Origin: Candidatus Omnitrophota bacterium
Lineage (GTDB): Bacteria; Ratteibacteria; UBA8468; B48-G9; JAFGKM01
Direction: 5' to 3'
NCBI GenBank assembly: GCA_023819545.1
Contig: JAMWCA010000003.1
Coordinates: forward strand, 1 to 31,372
Length of the DNA stretch: 31,372 nucleotides
This document shows positions 23,479 to 31,372 of the stretch, piece after piece. The number at the start of each line of letters is the position of its first letter. Positions within the stretch are counted from its first letter, which is position 1. Under the pieces are notes generated by a model. It saw only the letters and a list, made by a program, of their open reading frames with translations. It did no database searches and was not told where the DNA came from. Both the position numbers and the translations under genes were made by a program.

Positions 23479-24487
23479 AGACCTTATTATTCTTGAGAAA
23501 CCAGAAAGAGAAAAACATGGTATTGGAAGGTTTGTTTTTACTGACAGATATTCTGTTTTTGATTGGGGAGAAATGCCTGACCATATACTGGATAAAGGGA
23601 AATCTATATGTATTTCAACTGCATATTTTTTTGAAGAAATAGAGAAAAAAGGAATAAAAACACATTATATTGGTTTGGTTGATGAAAATGGAAATTTGAA
23701 AAAACTTAATGAATTGGATAAGCCAACAGATACAATACAATTTAAAATGTTAAGGGTTTTAAAACCAGAAATTAAGGGGAATTTTTATGACTATTCAATT
23801 TTTAAAAAAGAAAGATTTAACTTTCTTATTCCACTTGAAATAATTTATAGAAATTATCTTTCAGAAAATTCTTCAATTTTTAAAAGATTGAAAGAAGGGA
23901 GTATAACACCTAAGGATATAGGTTTAAAAGAATATCCTGTTGCTGGTCAGAAACTTGAAAAACCTATAATTGATATTTCAACAAAACTTGAGACAACGGA
24001 CAGATATATCAACTGGAAAGAGGCAAAAGAAATTGCAAATCTAACAGACGATGAAATAGAAGAAATAAAGTTAAAAACATTAAAAATAAATGAGATAATA
24101 ACAATTGAAGCAGAAAAGATTGGTCTTATAAATGAGGATGGTAAAATTGAGTTTGGTTTTGATGAGAAGAGAAATTTGATACTGGTGGATGCTGTTGGAA
24201 CACTTGATGAATGTAGATTTACTTATAATGGAATTCCAGTGAGTAAAGAAATAGCAAGAATATACTATAGAAAAACTGAGTGGTTTGAGAATCTTGAACA
24301 GGCAAAAAAGAAAGATAAAATTGAATGGAAAAAATATGTGAATTTAACCCCACCTAAACTTCCTGAAAAACTTTGTGTCTTAATATCAAATATTTACAGA
24401 AGTTATGCAAATGAGATTACACAAAGGAAATTTTTTTGTGTTCCTTCTCTAAAAGAAGTTCTGAGGGAGATTAAAAGTTTTATTTAA
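23465..24487 (+). CDS. purC: SAICAR synthetase, archaeal-like
   Basis: 340 residues, longer than the ~240 of E. coli PurC. It opens with GIGRFVFTDRYSVFDWGEMPD, the pattern I associate with archaeal and some deep bacterial PurC, and continues with FLIPLEIIYRNYL, PIIDISTKLETTDRYI, and LVDAVGTLDECRF (the usual DExxTPDSxRF region, here DAVGTLDECRF). It ligates aspartate to CAIR with ATP. The long C-terminal extension (about 260-340) is not in the short bacterial form. The start overlaps purE and the stop abuts the sua5 ATG, making a three-gene operon. Confidence 0.9.
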   Translation: MGSVKDLIILEKPEREKHGIGRFVFTDRYSVFDWGEMPDHILDKGKSICISTAYFFEEIEKKGIKTHYIGLVDENGNLKKLNELDKPTDTIQFKMLRVLKPEIKGNFYDYSIFKKERFNFLIPLEIIYRNYLSENSSIFKRLKEGSITPKDIGLKEYPVAGQKLEKPIIDISTKLETTDRYINWKEAKEIANLTDDEIEEIKLKTLKINEIITIEAEKIGLINEDGKIEFGFDEKRNLILVDAVGTLDECRFTYNGIPVSKEIARIYYRKTEWFENLEQAKKKDKIEWKKYVNLTPPKLPEKLCVLISNIYRSYANEITQRKFFCVPSLKEVLREIKSFI

Positions 24488-25456
24488 ATGGCACAAATAA
24501 TAAAATTTTCAGAAGAGGCAATAGAAAAAGCAGTTAATATATTAAAAAATGGAGGTGTTGTTGCTTTCCCAACTGAAACTGTCTACGGCCTTGGTGCAAA
24601 TGGTTTAAATCCTGAAGCAGTTATAAAAATATTTGAAATTAAAAATAGACCTTTTTTTGACCCTATAATACTTCATATTGGTAAAAAAGAGGATATAATT
24701 AAATTTTGGTCTTATATAGATAAGAGAGCAGAAAAACTTATTGAAAAATTTTGGCCAGGTCCTTTAACAATTATATTACCAAAAACTGAAAAAGTGCCTT
24801 ATATTGTCACTGCTGGGCTTGATACAGTTGCAATCAGAATGCCATCCCATATTGTTGCAATTGAAATTTTAAAAAGGATAGATTTCCCAATAGCGGCACC
24901 AAGTGCAAATATTTTTGGGAGATTAAGTCCAACAGAAGCAAAACATGTTGATGAACAAATTGGGGATAAGATTGAATTGATAATTGATGGTGGGAGATGT
25001 CCTGTTGGAATAGAATCAACAGTTATTGATTTAACAACAGAAAAAAACATTATTTTAAGACCAGGTGGAATACCAAAAGAAAAAATTGAAGAAATAATTG
25101 GTAAAGTTGAGATAATTCAAAAAATAGAAAAAATTTATTCTCCTGGACAATTACCTATACATTATTCTCCAAAGACACCACTTAAAATTTTAAAAGATTT
25201 TAAAGAAGTAAAAGAAGGAATTAAAGCAGGACTGCTTGCATTTAAAGAAGTTAAGTATCCAGAAAAATTTGTTAGAATAGAAATTTTATCTGAAAAAGGT
25301 GATTTAAAAGAAGCAGCAAGAAATTTTTTTTCTTGTTTACATAATCTTGATAATGCAGGTCTTGACATAATTTATGCAGAACCAGTTCCTGAACAAGAAC
25401 TTGGGAAAGCTATAATGGACAGATTAATGAAAGCAGAAACTAAAAGTTTTCAGTAA
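24488..25456 (+). CDS. L-threonylcarbamoyladenylate synthase (Sua5 type)
   Basis: 322 residues: an N-terminal YrdC domain (about 8-195; GGVVAFPTETVYGLGANGLN, KNRPFFDPIILHI, RMPSHIVAIEIL, PIAAPSANIFGRLSPT, IDGGRCPVGIESTVID, ILRPGGI) and a C-terminal Sua5 domain (about 215-320) joined by the SPGQLPIHYSPKTPL linker. It makes threonylcarbamoyl-AMP from threonine, bicarbonate and ATP for the t6A37 modification of tRNAs reading ANN codons. The two-domain form is Sua5 rather than the single-domain TsaC. It is last in the purE-purC-sua5 run. Confidence 0.95.
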   Translation: MAQIIKFSEEAIEKAVNILKNGGVVAFPTETVYGLGANGLNPEAVIKIFEIKNRPFFDPIILHIGKKEDIIKFWSYIDKRAEKLIEKFWPGPLTIILPKTEKVPYIVTAGLDTVAIRMPSHIVAIEILKRIDFPIAAPSANIFGRLSPTEAKHVDEQIGDKIELIIDGGRCPVGIESTVIDLTTEKNIILRPGGIPKEKIEEIIGKVEIIQKIEKIYSPGQLPIHYSPKTPLKILKDFKEVKEGIKAGLLAFKEVKYPEKFVRIEILSEKGDLKEAARNFFSCLHNLDNAGLDIIYAEPVPEQELGKAIMDRLMKAETKSFQ

Positions 25457-25483
25457 AGTAGATAGAAATCTTATTATTAAATC

Positions 25484-25498
25484 AAGTGATTTTCACTT
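25484..25498. terminator. Weak hairpin between convergent sua5 and mannosidase genes
   Basis: A perfect 6-bp stem with 3-nt loop (AAGTGA-TTT-TCACTT) lies 27 nt after the sua5 stop and 50 nt after the mannosidase stop. It has low GC and only a loose T tract, so termination is tentative. Confidence 0.3.
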
Positions 25499-25548
25499 TT
25501 CAAATAAAAAACAATTAGAATTTAGTTTTTCGTTTATAAAAAATTTCT

Positions 25549-28128
25549 TTAAAATTCAATCTTAATTGTAATAATTTCATAAGGTTTGTAATTTAATTTT
25601 AGTTCTCTATCTTTCAAGGGTAAGTTTTTTAGATTTTCTTCATTAATATTACTAATCCATATATTTCTAACATCTCTTTCAAAAATAATAGAAGATTTGC
25701 CTTTTTTCCCTTCATATTCAACTAATCTTAAAACAAATGAATTGTCTTTAATAGATTTTTTAAAACAAGTCGGAATTAAATTCCCTATTATTTTAAAAAT
25801 TTTTTTTGTTTCAATTGTCCCTTCAGTAAAAACTGGAGTATTATTATATTCAATAGCAATTTTTGTGATTTCTGTAATGTTTGATTTCCCGAAAAATAAT
25901 CTATAAAAAAATAAATGTTTTCCACTATCAGGGTCAGCATCTGGTTCATATGGATTCCGTAAAAGAGTCAATGATAGATTCTTTCCATCTACAAAATACC
26001 CATATTTTTCCTTGTTCATCAAAACAGCCCACCAATTATTTTCTTTAAATCCTGCCCATCTTAATGAAGGATATTCCCTTGGTATATTTTTTCTTTTAAT
26101 TACACCAAATGGCACTTCGCAATAAAAGTCAGAATTTTCAATGTTGAAATTAAAATTTGCTTTTATCATTGGAATTCCAGTTTCATTATTTCCCTTTATG
26201 TCCCATTCTGTTTCAAATTCAAAATCAATAAATGGAAAGTCCCTATAAAGAATAGTTCTTTGGATAATTTCTTTCCCTTTATATATTCTTGTAACTATAA
26301 ATTGCGTCTGTATATTCCCTTCTTTAATTTCCATTTTTTCCATATCAACTAAATTTTCAATTTTGTAAATATTTCCTATTATCCAAGCACTCATAGGATG
26401 GGGTTTTTCCCAATATATTTTTATTAAATTTGCACAAGTTTCAGCCCAGAATGAACTCCTATCTTCTGGAATTGAATTTGCCTTAGGAATAACTTCTTTT
26501 TTATTTTTTTTGTCATAAATACCTCTTATAAGTCCATATTTTTTATCTATCCATATACGATAGAAATTATTTTCCCATTCCTCTTGGTTTTTTATAAAAC
26601 CATTATTTTTCAGTTTTCCTTTTTTGAAATAAAAAGATTTAAAATTGTAAGGTGGAACAGAAATACAATTAAATATCAGGTCTTTATTAGAAATTTCCAC
26701 ATCTAATTTTGTCCCCTTTTCGTCTTCAATGTGTATATCTTGTTCTCCATCATAAGGTATTTTTAAAGGTAAACTTATCTCCCATCCGTTAGGATTGAAA
26801 ACTGTTATTCCTCCTTTTTTAGTTTTTTTCATTTTTTCAAGTATTTCATTTATGATTATATTCCCTTGTTCTATAACATCTTTTGCAAGTTGATTAGAAT
26901 ATTCATATGATTTATGTATTGCTGAACCATCAAGTATATCATGAAATTGATTAAATAGTGTCTTTTCCCATAATTTTTCAATTTTGTCTTCCGAATATAT
27001 ACCTTTTTCAATTGCAAAGATTGAAGATAATACTTCAAGTTTTAATAAGTGATTTTCACAACTTCTATTATTTTTCTTAATATCTGAATGTGTGGTATAA
27101 CATCCTTCAAATATAAAATTCAATTCATCTTTTATAACTGGTAATCTTTTTTTATATTTTTCAATTGTTTTAAAATACTTTTCAGTTGTAGAAAATTCAA
27201 GATAAGGGAAACATGGTTTTTGATTTAAATTAATCTTTCTTTCAATATCTTCTTCAGTTGGTCCTCCACCATGGTCACCTACACCATAAACAAACATAAA
27301 TTCTTTAATCTTATATTTTTCATAGTAATCAATTAAAGGAGGAATAATTCTGTCGCTATCAATATGATTATTGTAGATACTATTAAAAGCAATTATCCTA
27401 CTTTTATCAGGTCCTTCCCATAAAAATAAAGGATATCCTTTACCACATCTCATAAAATAATAGTATTTTATATCTGCATTACTAAGTATTGTAGGTATTG
27501 TATGAGGATGGCCAAATGTATCAGGACACCACATTATTTTTACCTCTTTTCCAAAAATCTCATTTATATACTTTTTTGAATAAATTATATGTCTGACAAT
27601 ACTTTCTCCATCAACCATATTCAGGTCATTTTCTACATAAGCATTTGCAGTTATCTCCCAATTTCCATTTTTAACCTTTTCCTTTATTTTTTCAAAAAGT
27701 TTTTTGTCATTATTTTGCGCGATTTTATAAACATGTGTCTGACTCTGCGAAAAGGTTAAATCATTATATTTATCCATTAAATTTGTGATTGTAGAAAAAT
27801 CTCTTAAAACAACAGAAACTGTATCTTCATAAGTCCATAACCAGTTCATGTCAATATGAGCATGTCCTATAAGATGGACTTTAAATTTTTTAGCGTATGG
27901 TTTAAATTCTTGAAGAATAATTTCAATTTCTTCTATTAAACTTGTTATTTTTCCCCAGTCTTTATTAAATATTAGTTCTGGCTCCAGTTTTTCAATACAT
28001 TTTTGTAAAATTTTTGAATATTTTTTATTTCTTTTATTAAAATAGTTTGAGCAAATTTTATTTGATATAAAACTGATTTTAATTGGAAAAATAAATCTTC
28101 TATCTTTTTTATTGATAAGTAACACCAA
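25549..28128 (-). CDS. GH38 alpha-mannosidase, catalytic and C-terminal part of a frameshifted gene
   Basis: This 859-residue stretch holds the GH38 core: VHLIGHAHIDMNWLW (HxD zinc site at H91/D93 counted from 28128), IMWCPDTFGHPHTIP with the nucleophile Asp, the helical SLFHDIxDGS-like block LFNQFHDILDGSAI, and a large beta-sandwich tail. GH38 enzymes remove alpha-mannose from glycans; the lack of a signal peptide suggests cytoplasmic action. The 28128 position is a TTG with no ribosome-binding site and the first ~40 residues look non-native, so it is not the real start: the gene begins at 28560 (see the next entry). With the frame restored, about 1003 residues result, the usual length. No other glycoside hydrolase adjoins. 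Confidence 0.85.
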   Translation of the reverse strand: MVLLINKKDRRFIFPIKISFISNKICSNYFNKRNKKYSKILQKCIEKLEPELIFNKDWGKITSLIEEIEIILQEFKPYAKKFKVHLIGHAHIDMNWLWTYEDTVSVVLRDFSTITNLMDKYNDLTFSQSQTHVYKIAQNNDKKLFEKIKEKVKNGNWEITANAYVENDLNMVDGESIVRHIIYSKKYINEIFGKEVKIMWCPDTFGHPHTIPTILSNADIKYYYFMRCGKGYPLFLWEGPDKSRIIAFNSIYNNHIDSDRIIPPLIDYYEKYKIKEFMFVYGVGDHGGGPTEEDIERKINLNQKPCFPYLEFSTTEKYFKTIEKYKKRLPVIKDELNFIFEGCYTTHSDIKKNNRSCENHLLKLEVLSSIFAIEKGIYSEDKIEKLWEKTLFNQFHDILDGSAIHKSYEYSNQLAKDVIEQGNIIINEILEKMKKTKKGGITVFNPNGWEISLPLKIPYDGEQDIHIEDEKGTKLDVEISNKDLIFNCISVPPYNFKSFYFKKGKLKNNGFIKNQEEWENNFYRIWIDKKYGLIRGIYDKKNKKEVIPKANSIPEDRSSFWAETCANLIKIYWEKPHPMSAWIIGNIYKIENLVDMEKMEIKEGNIQTQFIVTRIYKGKEIIQRTILYRDFPFIDFEFETEWDIKGNNETGIPMIKANFNFNIENSDFYCEVPFGVIKRKNIPREYPSLRWAGFKENNWWAVLMNKEKYGYFVDGKNLSLTLLRNPYEPDADPDSGKHLFFYRLFFGKSNITEITKIAIEYNNTPVFTEGTIETKKIFKIIGNLIPTCFKKSIKDNSFVLRLVEYEGKKGKSSIIFERDVRNIWISNINEENLKNLPLKDRELKLNYKPYEIITIKIEF

Positions 28129-28560
28129 AAGCTTCCAAGTCCATCTCCTTTATCTGTCTTAAAAACAAGAAGAAATTTTTGATTTGGTTTAACACTATTA
28201 GTTAATAAAAATGGAGTCGCAACTTTATCCGCCCAAAACTTATGTTTATAAACATTTTTCCCATTTAAATAAAAAGTTACACCTGATGGAAAAACAAACT
28301 TTATATAAACTTCGCTTCCTGTAATTTTTATACCTTCAATTTCTTCTGGAATTTCAATTATTCTTCTTAAATATGCATCTCCGTCATTTAATATCCAATT
28401 AATTGGTTGTTTTTTTTACCTCCCAATCACTATCGTCTAACTCAAATTTTTCTCCATCTGAAATATTCTGTTTAAATTTCCATTCATCAAGATGTAAGTA
28501 TCTCCGGATTTGCTGTTGAAAAATTTTCAAGTTCTCTTCCCATTTTAAAAGTTTATCCAT
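28129..28560 (-). pseudogene. N-terminal part of the GH38 mannosidase gene, with two compensating frameshifts
   Basis: An ATG at 28560 with AAAGGAG upstream gives 53 residues (MDKLLKWEENLKIFQQQIRRY at the start) that end at a TAA (28401-28399) just after an A8 run (28417-28410). Dropping one A opens the next frame for about 120 residues with GH38-like sequence (YIKFVFPSGVTFYLNGKN, IEDLFFQLKSVLYQIKF), up to a TAA at 27974. Re-entry into the original frame is needed between about 28128 and 27975, perhaps at the A6 run 28026-28021. The start and the catalytic part are in the same frame (432 = 144 x 3), so the two shifts cancel. Confidence 0.8.
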
Positions 28561-28611
28561 TTTCTTCTCCTTTGAATTAAAAAATAAAAAAATTTTAAAA
28601 ATTACTTTATA

Positions 28612-28640
28612 ATATTAAATGGAATTAAAGAAAAAATCAA
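28612..28640 (-). promoter_or_regulatory. Promoter of the mannosidase gene
   Basis: Minus-strand TTGATT (28640-28635), 17 nt, TAATAT (28617-28612), in the 96-nt gap after clpB. It supports the gene start at 28560 over the TTG at 28128. Confidence 0.5.
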
Positions 28641-28656
28641 ATATTTTGGTTTAAAA

Positions 28657-31233
28657 TTATTCTTTTCTATGAAATTTTAAAGTGCCATTTTCAAAATCAA
28701 TGACTATTTTATCTCCTTCTTTGAATTCTCCAGAAAGGATTTTCAAAGCAAGAGGATTTTCTATTTCCTTCTGTATAAGTCGTTTTAAAGGTCTTGCTCC
28801 AAAGTTTTCATCGTATCCTTTTTCTGCAAGGTAATTTTTACTATCTTCAGTTAATTCTATTTGAATTTTTTTATCAATTAGACGTTTCTGTAAATATGAT
28901 ATTTGTATATCAACAATTTTCAAAATATCTTGTTTTTTAAGACGATTAAAGATAATTATCTCATCAATTCTATTTAAAAATTCCGGTCGGAATTTTGATT
29001 TCAATGCATCCATTATCTTATTTCTTATTAAATTTTCATCTGTGAAAGAAATAATTATTTGACTTCCAATATTTGAAGTCATAATTATTACAGTATTTTT
29101 AAAATCAACAGTTCTACCATGGCCATCAGTTAATCTTCCATCATCCAAAATTTGTAAAAGGATATTGAAAACATCTGGATGTGCTTTTTCAATTTCGTCA
29201 AGCAAGATAACACTATATGGTCTTCTTCTAATTCTTTCTGTTAATTGCCCACCTTCTTCATATCCAACATATCCTGGAGGAGCACCAATGAGTCGTGAAA
29301 CAGTATGTTTTTCCATGTATTCACTCATATCAAGACGAACAAGAGCATTTTCATAATTAAATAAAAACTCCGCAAGTGCTTTTGCAAGTTCAGTTTTACC
29401 AACACCAGTTGGACCAAGGAAGATAAAAGAACCTATAGGTCTATTTGGGTCTGAAAGCCCTGCTCTATTTCTTCTAATTGCTTCAGAAACAGCTTTTATT
29501 GCTTCATCTTGCCCAACTACTCTTTTTGCAAGTCGTTGTTCCATATTTATTAATTTTTCAATTTCTCCTTCAAGCATTTTATGAACAGGTATTCCAGTCC
29601 ATTTTGAAACAATTTCAGCAATATCTTCCTCAGTAACCTCATCCTTTAATAGTCCTCTCCCTTTCTGAATTTCCTTTAATTTTTTTGTCTCTTGTTCAAG
29701 TTGTTTATTTAATTCAATCAATTTGCCATACTTATATTCTGCTGCTTTATCAAGATTTCCTTCTCTCTGGGCTTTTTCTATTATATTTCTTGCGATTTCT
29801 ATCTGTTCTTTTACTTTTCTAATTCTTTCAACTATTTCCTTTTCGCTCATCCATTGTTTATATAATTTTTCTCTTTCTACTTTTAATTCTGTGATTTCTT
29901 TTTCAAGTTTTTCAAGACGCTCTTTAATTTCTGGAGAGTTTTCTTTTTTCAATGCCTGTCTTTCAATTTCAAGTTGTGTAATTTTTCTATCAATTTCATC
30001 AAGTTCAACTGGCATACTGTCAATTTCCATTTTTAATTTACTTGCTGCTTCATCAATTAAATCTATTGCTTTATCAGGTAAGAATCTTCCGCTTATATAT
30101 TTATTGGAAAGAACTGCTGCTGCTACAATTGCACTATCAGTTATTTTAACTCCATGATGAACTTCATATTTTTCTTTTAACCCTCTTAAAATTGAAATTG
30201 TCTCTTCAACAGTTGGTTCTTTTACATATAATGGCTGAAATCTTCTTTCAAGTGCTCTATCTTTTTCTATATATTTTCTATACTCATCAAGAGTTGTAGC
30301 ACCTATACATCTTAATGTTCCTCTTGCAAGTGCAGGTTTTAGCATATTGGAAGCATCAATTGCACCTTCTGCTGCACCTGCTCCAACAAGAGTATGGAGT
30401 TCATCTATAAATAAAATTATCTCACCCTCTCTTCTTTCTATTTCTTTTAAAATCGCTTTTAATCTCTCTTCAAATTCGCCTCTGAATTTTGTCCCTGCTA
30501 TTAAAGCCCCAAGGTCAAGAGCAAGTATTTTTTTATTTTTTAAATTTTCAGGAACATCACCTGAAACTATTCTTCTTGCTAAGCCCTCAACTATTGCAGT
30601 TTTGCCAACACCTGGTTCTCCAATTAAGACAGGATTATTTTTTGTTCTTCTTGATAAAATTTGTATAACCCTTCTTATCTCTTCATCTCTTCCAATAACA
30701 GGGTCAAGTTTTCCTTTTCTCGCAAGGTCTGTTAAATCCCTTGTAAATTTTTCAAGAACTTTATATTTGGTTTCTGCATTTCTATCAGTAATTTTTTCTC
30801 CGTTTCTTAAATTCTGTATAATTTTCAATATTCTATCCTTAGTAATATTATATCTTGCAAAAATCTCTTTAATTGGAGATTCAACTTCACTCATAGCAAT
30901 TAAAAGATGTTCTACTCCAATATATTCATCTTGAAAGAGTTTTGCATAGTTTTGAGATTTGTATAATAAGTGGTTTAATGTAGGACTGATATATAAATTA
31001 GTTTTGGAACCATAAACTTTTGGAAGATTTTCTATTTCTCTTTCAATTTCATTTTTTAAAGTTTCTATATTTACATTTAATTCTTTTAAAATATCAATAA
31101 CCATTTCATCGTCTTCAATCATAACATAAGCAAGATGGGAAACATCAACTTCACTATTATTTTTTTCTTGCGCTAATGCTTGACAAGCCATTAATAATTC
31201 TTGTGCTTTAATTGTAAATTTTTCAATATTCAT
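28657..31233 (-). CDS. clpB: ATP-dependent disaggregase ClpB
   Basis: 858 residues, the full family length. Domains in order: N-domain with two Clp repeats (1-145), AAA1 (about 160-400; Walker A GEPGVGKT at 205-212, Walker B LFIDELHTLVG), the middle coiled-coil domain (about 400-525) that separates ClpB from ClpA/ClpC, and AAA2 (Walker A GPTGVGKTEL, Walker B ILLDEIEKAHPDVFN, with LDDGRLTDGHGR) and C-domain. It threads aggregated proteins with DnaK help in the cytoplasm. No ClpP-binding loop is expected. The ATG has AAGGAG, and a heat-shock-like promoter lies directly upstream. Confidence 0.98.
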   Translation of the reverse strand: MNIEKFTIKAQELLMACQALAQEKNNSEVDVSHLAYVMIEDDEMVIDILKELNVNIETLKNEIEREIENLPKVYGSKTNLYISPTLNHLLYKSQNYAKLFQDEYIGVEHLLIAMSEVESPIKEIFARYNITKDRILKIIQNLRNGEKITDRNAETKYKVLEKFTRDLTDLARKGKLDPVIGRDEEIRRVIQILSRRTKNNPVLIGEPGVGKTAIVEGLARRIVSGDVPENLKNKKILALDLGALIAGTKFRGEFEERLKAILKEIERREGEIILFIDELHTLVGAGAAEGAIDASNMLKPALARGTLRCIGATTLDEYRKYIEKDRALERRFQPLYVKEPTVEETISILRGLKEKYEVHHGVKITDSAIVAAAVLSNKYISGRFLPDKAIDLIDEAASKLKMEIDSMPVELDEIDRKITQLEIERQALKKENSPEIKERLEKLEKEITELKVEREKLYKQWMSEKEIVERIRKVKEQIEIARNIIEKAQREGNLDKAAEYKYGKLIELNKQLEQETKKLKEIQKGRGLLKDEVTEEDIAEIVSKWTGIPVHKMLEGEIEKLINMEQRLAKRVVGQDEAIKAVSEAIRRNRAGLSDPNRPIGSFIFLGPTGVGKTELAKALAEFLFNYENALVRLDMSEYMEKHTVSRLIGAPPGYVGYEEGGQLTERIRRRPYSVILLDEIEKAHPDVFNILLQILDDGRLTDGHGRTVDFKNTVIIMTSNIGSQIIISFTDENLIRNKIMDALKSKFRPEFLNRIDEIIIFNRLKKQDILKIVDIQISYLQKRLIDKKIQIELTEDSKNYLAEKGYDENFGARPLKRLIQKEIENPLALKILSGEFKEGDKIVIDFENGTLKFHRKE

Positions 31234-31255
31234 TTTTACTCCTTTTTCTTATTTT

Positions 31256-31283
31256 AGATGGGTTTTTTAAAAAAAAGTTTCAA
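31256..31283 (-). promoter_or_regulatory. Sigma-32-like heat-shock promoter of clpB
   Basis: Minus-strand TTGAAA (31283-31278), a 15-nt spacer and CCCATCT (31262-31256) match the E. coli sigma-32 pattern (CTTGAAA, 13-15 nt, CCCCATNT). A vegetative reading would need TAAAAT at 31256-31251, which is 21 nt from the same -35, too far. No CIRCE repeat is seen. Confidence 0.5.
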
Positions 31284-31285
31284 AT

Positions 31286-31372
31286 TTACTTTTCAAAAAA
31301 CTTACACTTGATAGGACCAAACCTTATTTCATCATTATCTATAAGTTTATAAGGTTTTTTTACCTCAAGACG
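31286..31372 (-). CDS. FHA-domain protein, C-terminal end only
   Basis: The last 28 residues of a gene that enters from the window edge and stops with TAA at 31288-31286. The peptide contains PYKLIDNDEIRFGPIKCKF, the closing strands of a forkhead-associated domain, where 'L.DGDxIRFG' is the typical turn. FHA domains bind phosphothreonine peptides. What precedes it is not visible. The 52-nt gap to clpB carries the clpB promoter, so the two need not share a transcript. Confidence 0.7.
   Translation of the reverse strand, partial: RLEVKKPYKLIDNDEIRFGPIKCKFFEK

Noticed and set aside
28100..28128. TTG at 28128 as the start of the mannosidase
   Set aside because: No ribosome-binding site, non-native-looking first residues, and a much better start at 28560 in the same frame.
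30347..30934. 195-codon plus-strand open frame inside clpB
   Set aside because: Ser/Ile/Phe-rich mirror of the clpB coding strand without a ribosome-binding site or recognisable domain; the same holds for the plus-strand frames at 29723-30157, 8986-9531 and 1177-1539.
31234..31285. CIRCE element before clpB
   Set aside because: No TTAGCACTC-N9-GAGTGCTAA-like inverted repeat is present.
1..31372. Insertion sequences, integrase or phage genes, rRNA, CRISPR arrays
   Set aside because: None seen; no transposase-like protein, no terminal inverted repeats with target duplications noticed.

Overview
The window is AT-rich, gene-dense bacterial chromosome with no mobile element, CRISPR array or rRNA. 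Bacterial hallmarks are peptide deformylase, ClpB, alanine racemase, a WecA/TagO-type polyprenyl-phosphate sugar transferase, Shine-Dalgarno starts and TTGACA/TATAAT-like promoters with 16-17 nt spacers. The purE-purC pair is of the archaeal-like type, and several families (tetratricopeptide protein with an ABC-2 exporter, exported RCC1 propeller, GH38 mannosidase, corrinoid-type URO-D protein) are ones I associate with uncultivated anaerobic phyla such as Omnitrophota or Planctomycetes relatives. The phylum is a guess. No gap over 300 bases lacks a gene or gene remnant.

Layout. 1-3187 (minus): ilvD-thiC-def, tightly coupled, behind a near-consensus promoter with a palindrome over the predicted transcription start. 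3280-5606 (minus): two beta-propeller proteins. 5755-7211: a small membrane protein (+), tRNA-Gly(CCC) (-) and a PAS-only protein (+). 7190-11374 (minus): an aldo/keto reductase with ferredoxin-like clusters, then a LOG-family protein, NfeD-type membrane protease and an M24-fold protein as an overlapping set. 11445-12608 (+): a URO-D-family gene broken by one in-frame TAG. 12612-15790 (minus): PHP protein, GAF-ANTAR regulator and a PurF-like protein whose glutamine site looks dismantled, divergent from thioredoxin (15854-16177, +). 16178-19178 (minus): ABC ATPase, ABC permease, TPR protein and guanylate kinase, with a hairpin over the ATPase ribosome-binding site. 19231-22858 (minus): wecA-like, pyrF, alr and a short prenyl diphosphate synthase, overlapping. 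22917-25456 (+): a tandemly duplicated promoter driving purE-purC-sua5. 25549-28560 (minus): a GH38 alpha-mannosidase with two compensating frameshifts. 28657-31233 (minus): clpB behind a sigma-32-like promoter, preceded by the end of an FHA-domain gene.

How the genes fit together: purine (purE, purC, a PurF-like protein, gmk) and pyrimidine (pyrF) synthesis, cell-envelope supply (prenyl diphosphate, lipid-linked sugar, D-alanine) and protein quality control (deformylase, ClpB, NfeD protease, thioredoxin) dominate. The most unusual items are the altered PurF-like protein co-transcribed with an RNA-binding ANTAR regulator, the amber-interrupted URO-D gene, the duplicated purE promoter, the hairpin masking an ABC transporter ribosome-binding site, the sigma-32-like clpB promoter and the frame-restored mannosidase. 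All family assignments and alignments here were made by eye.
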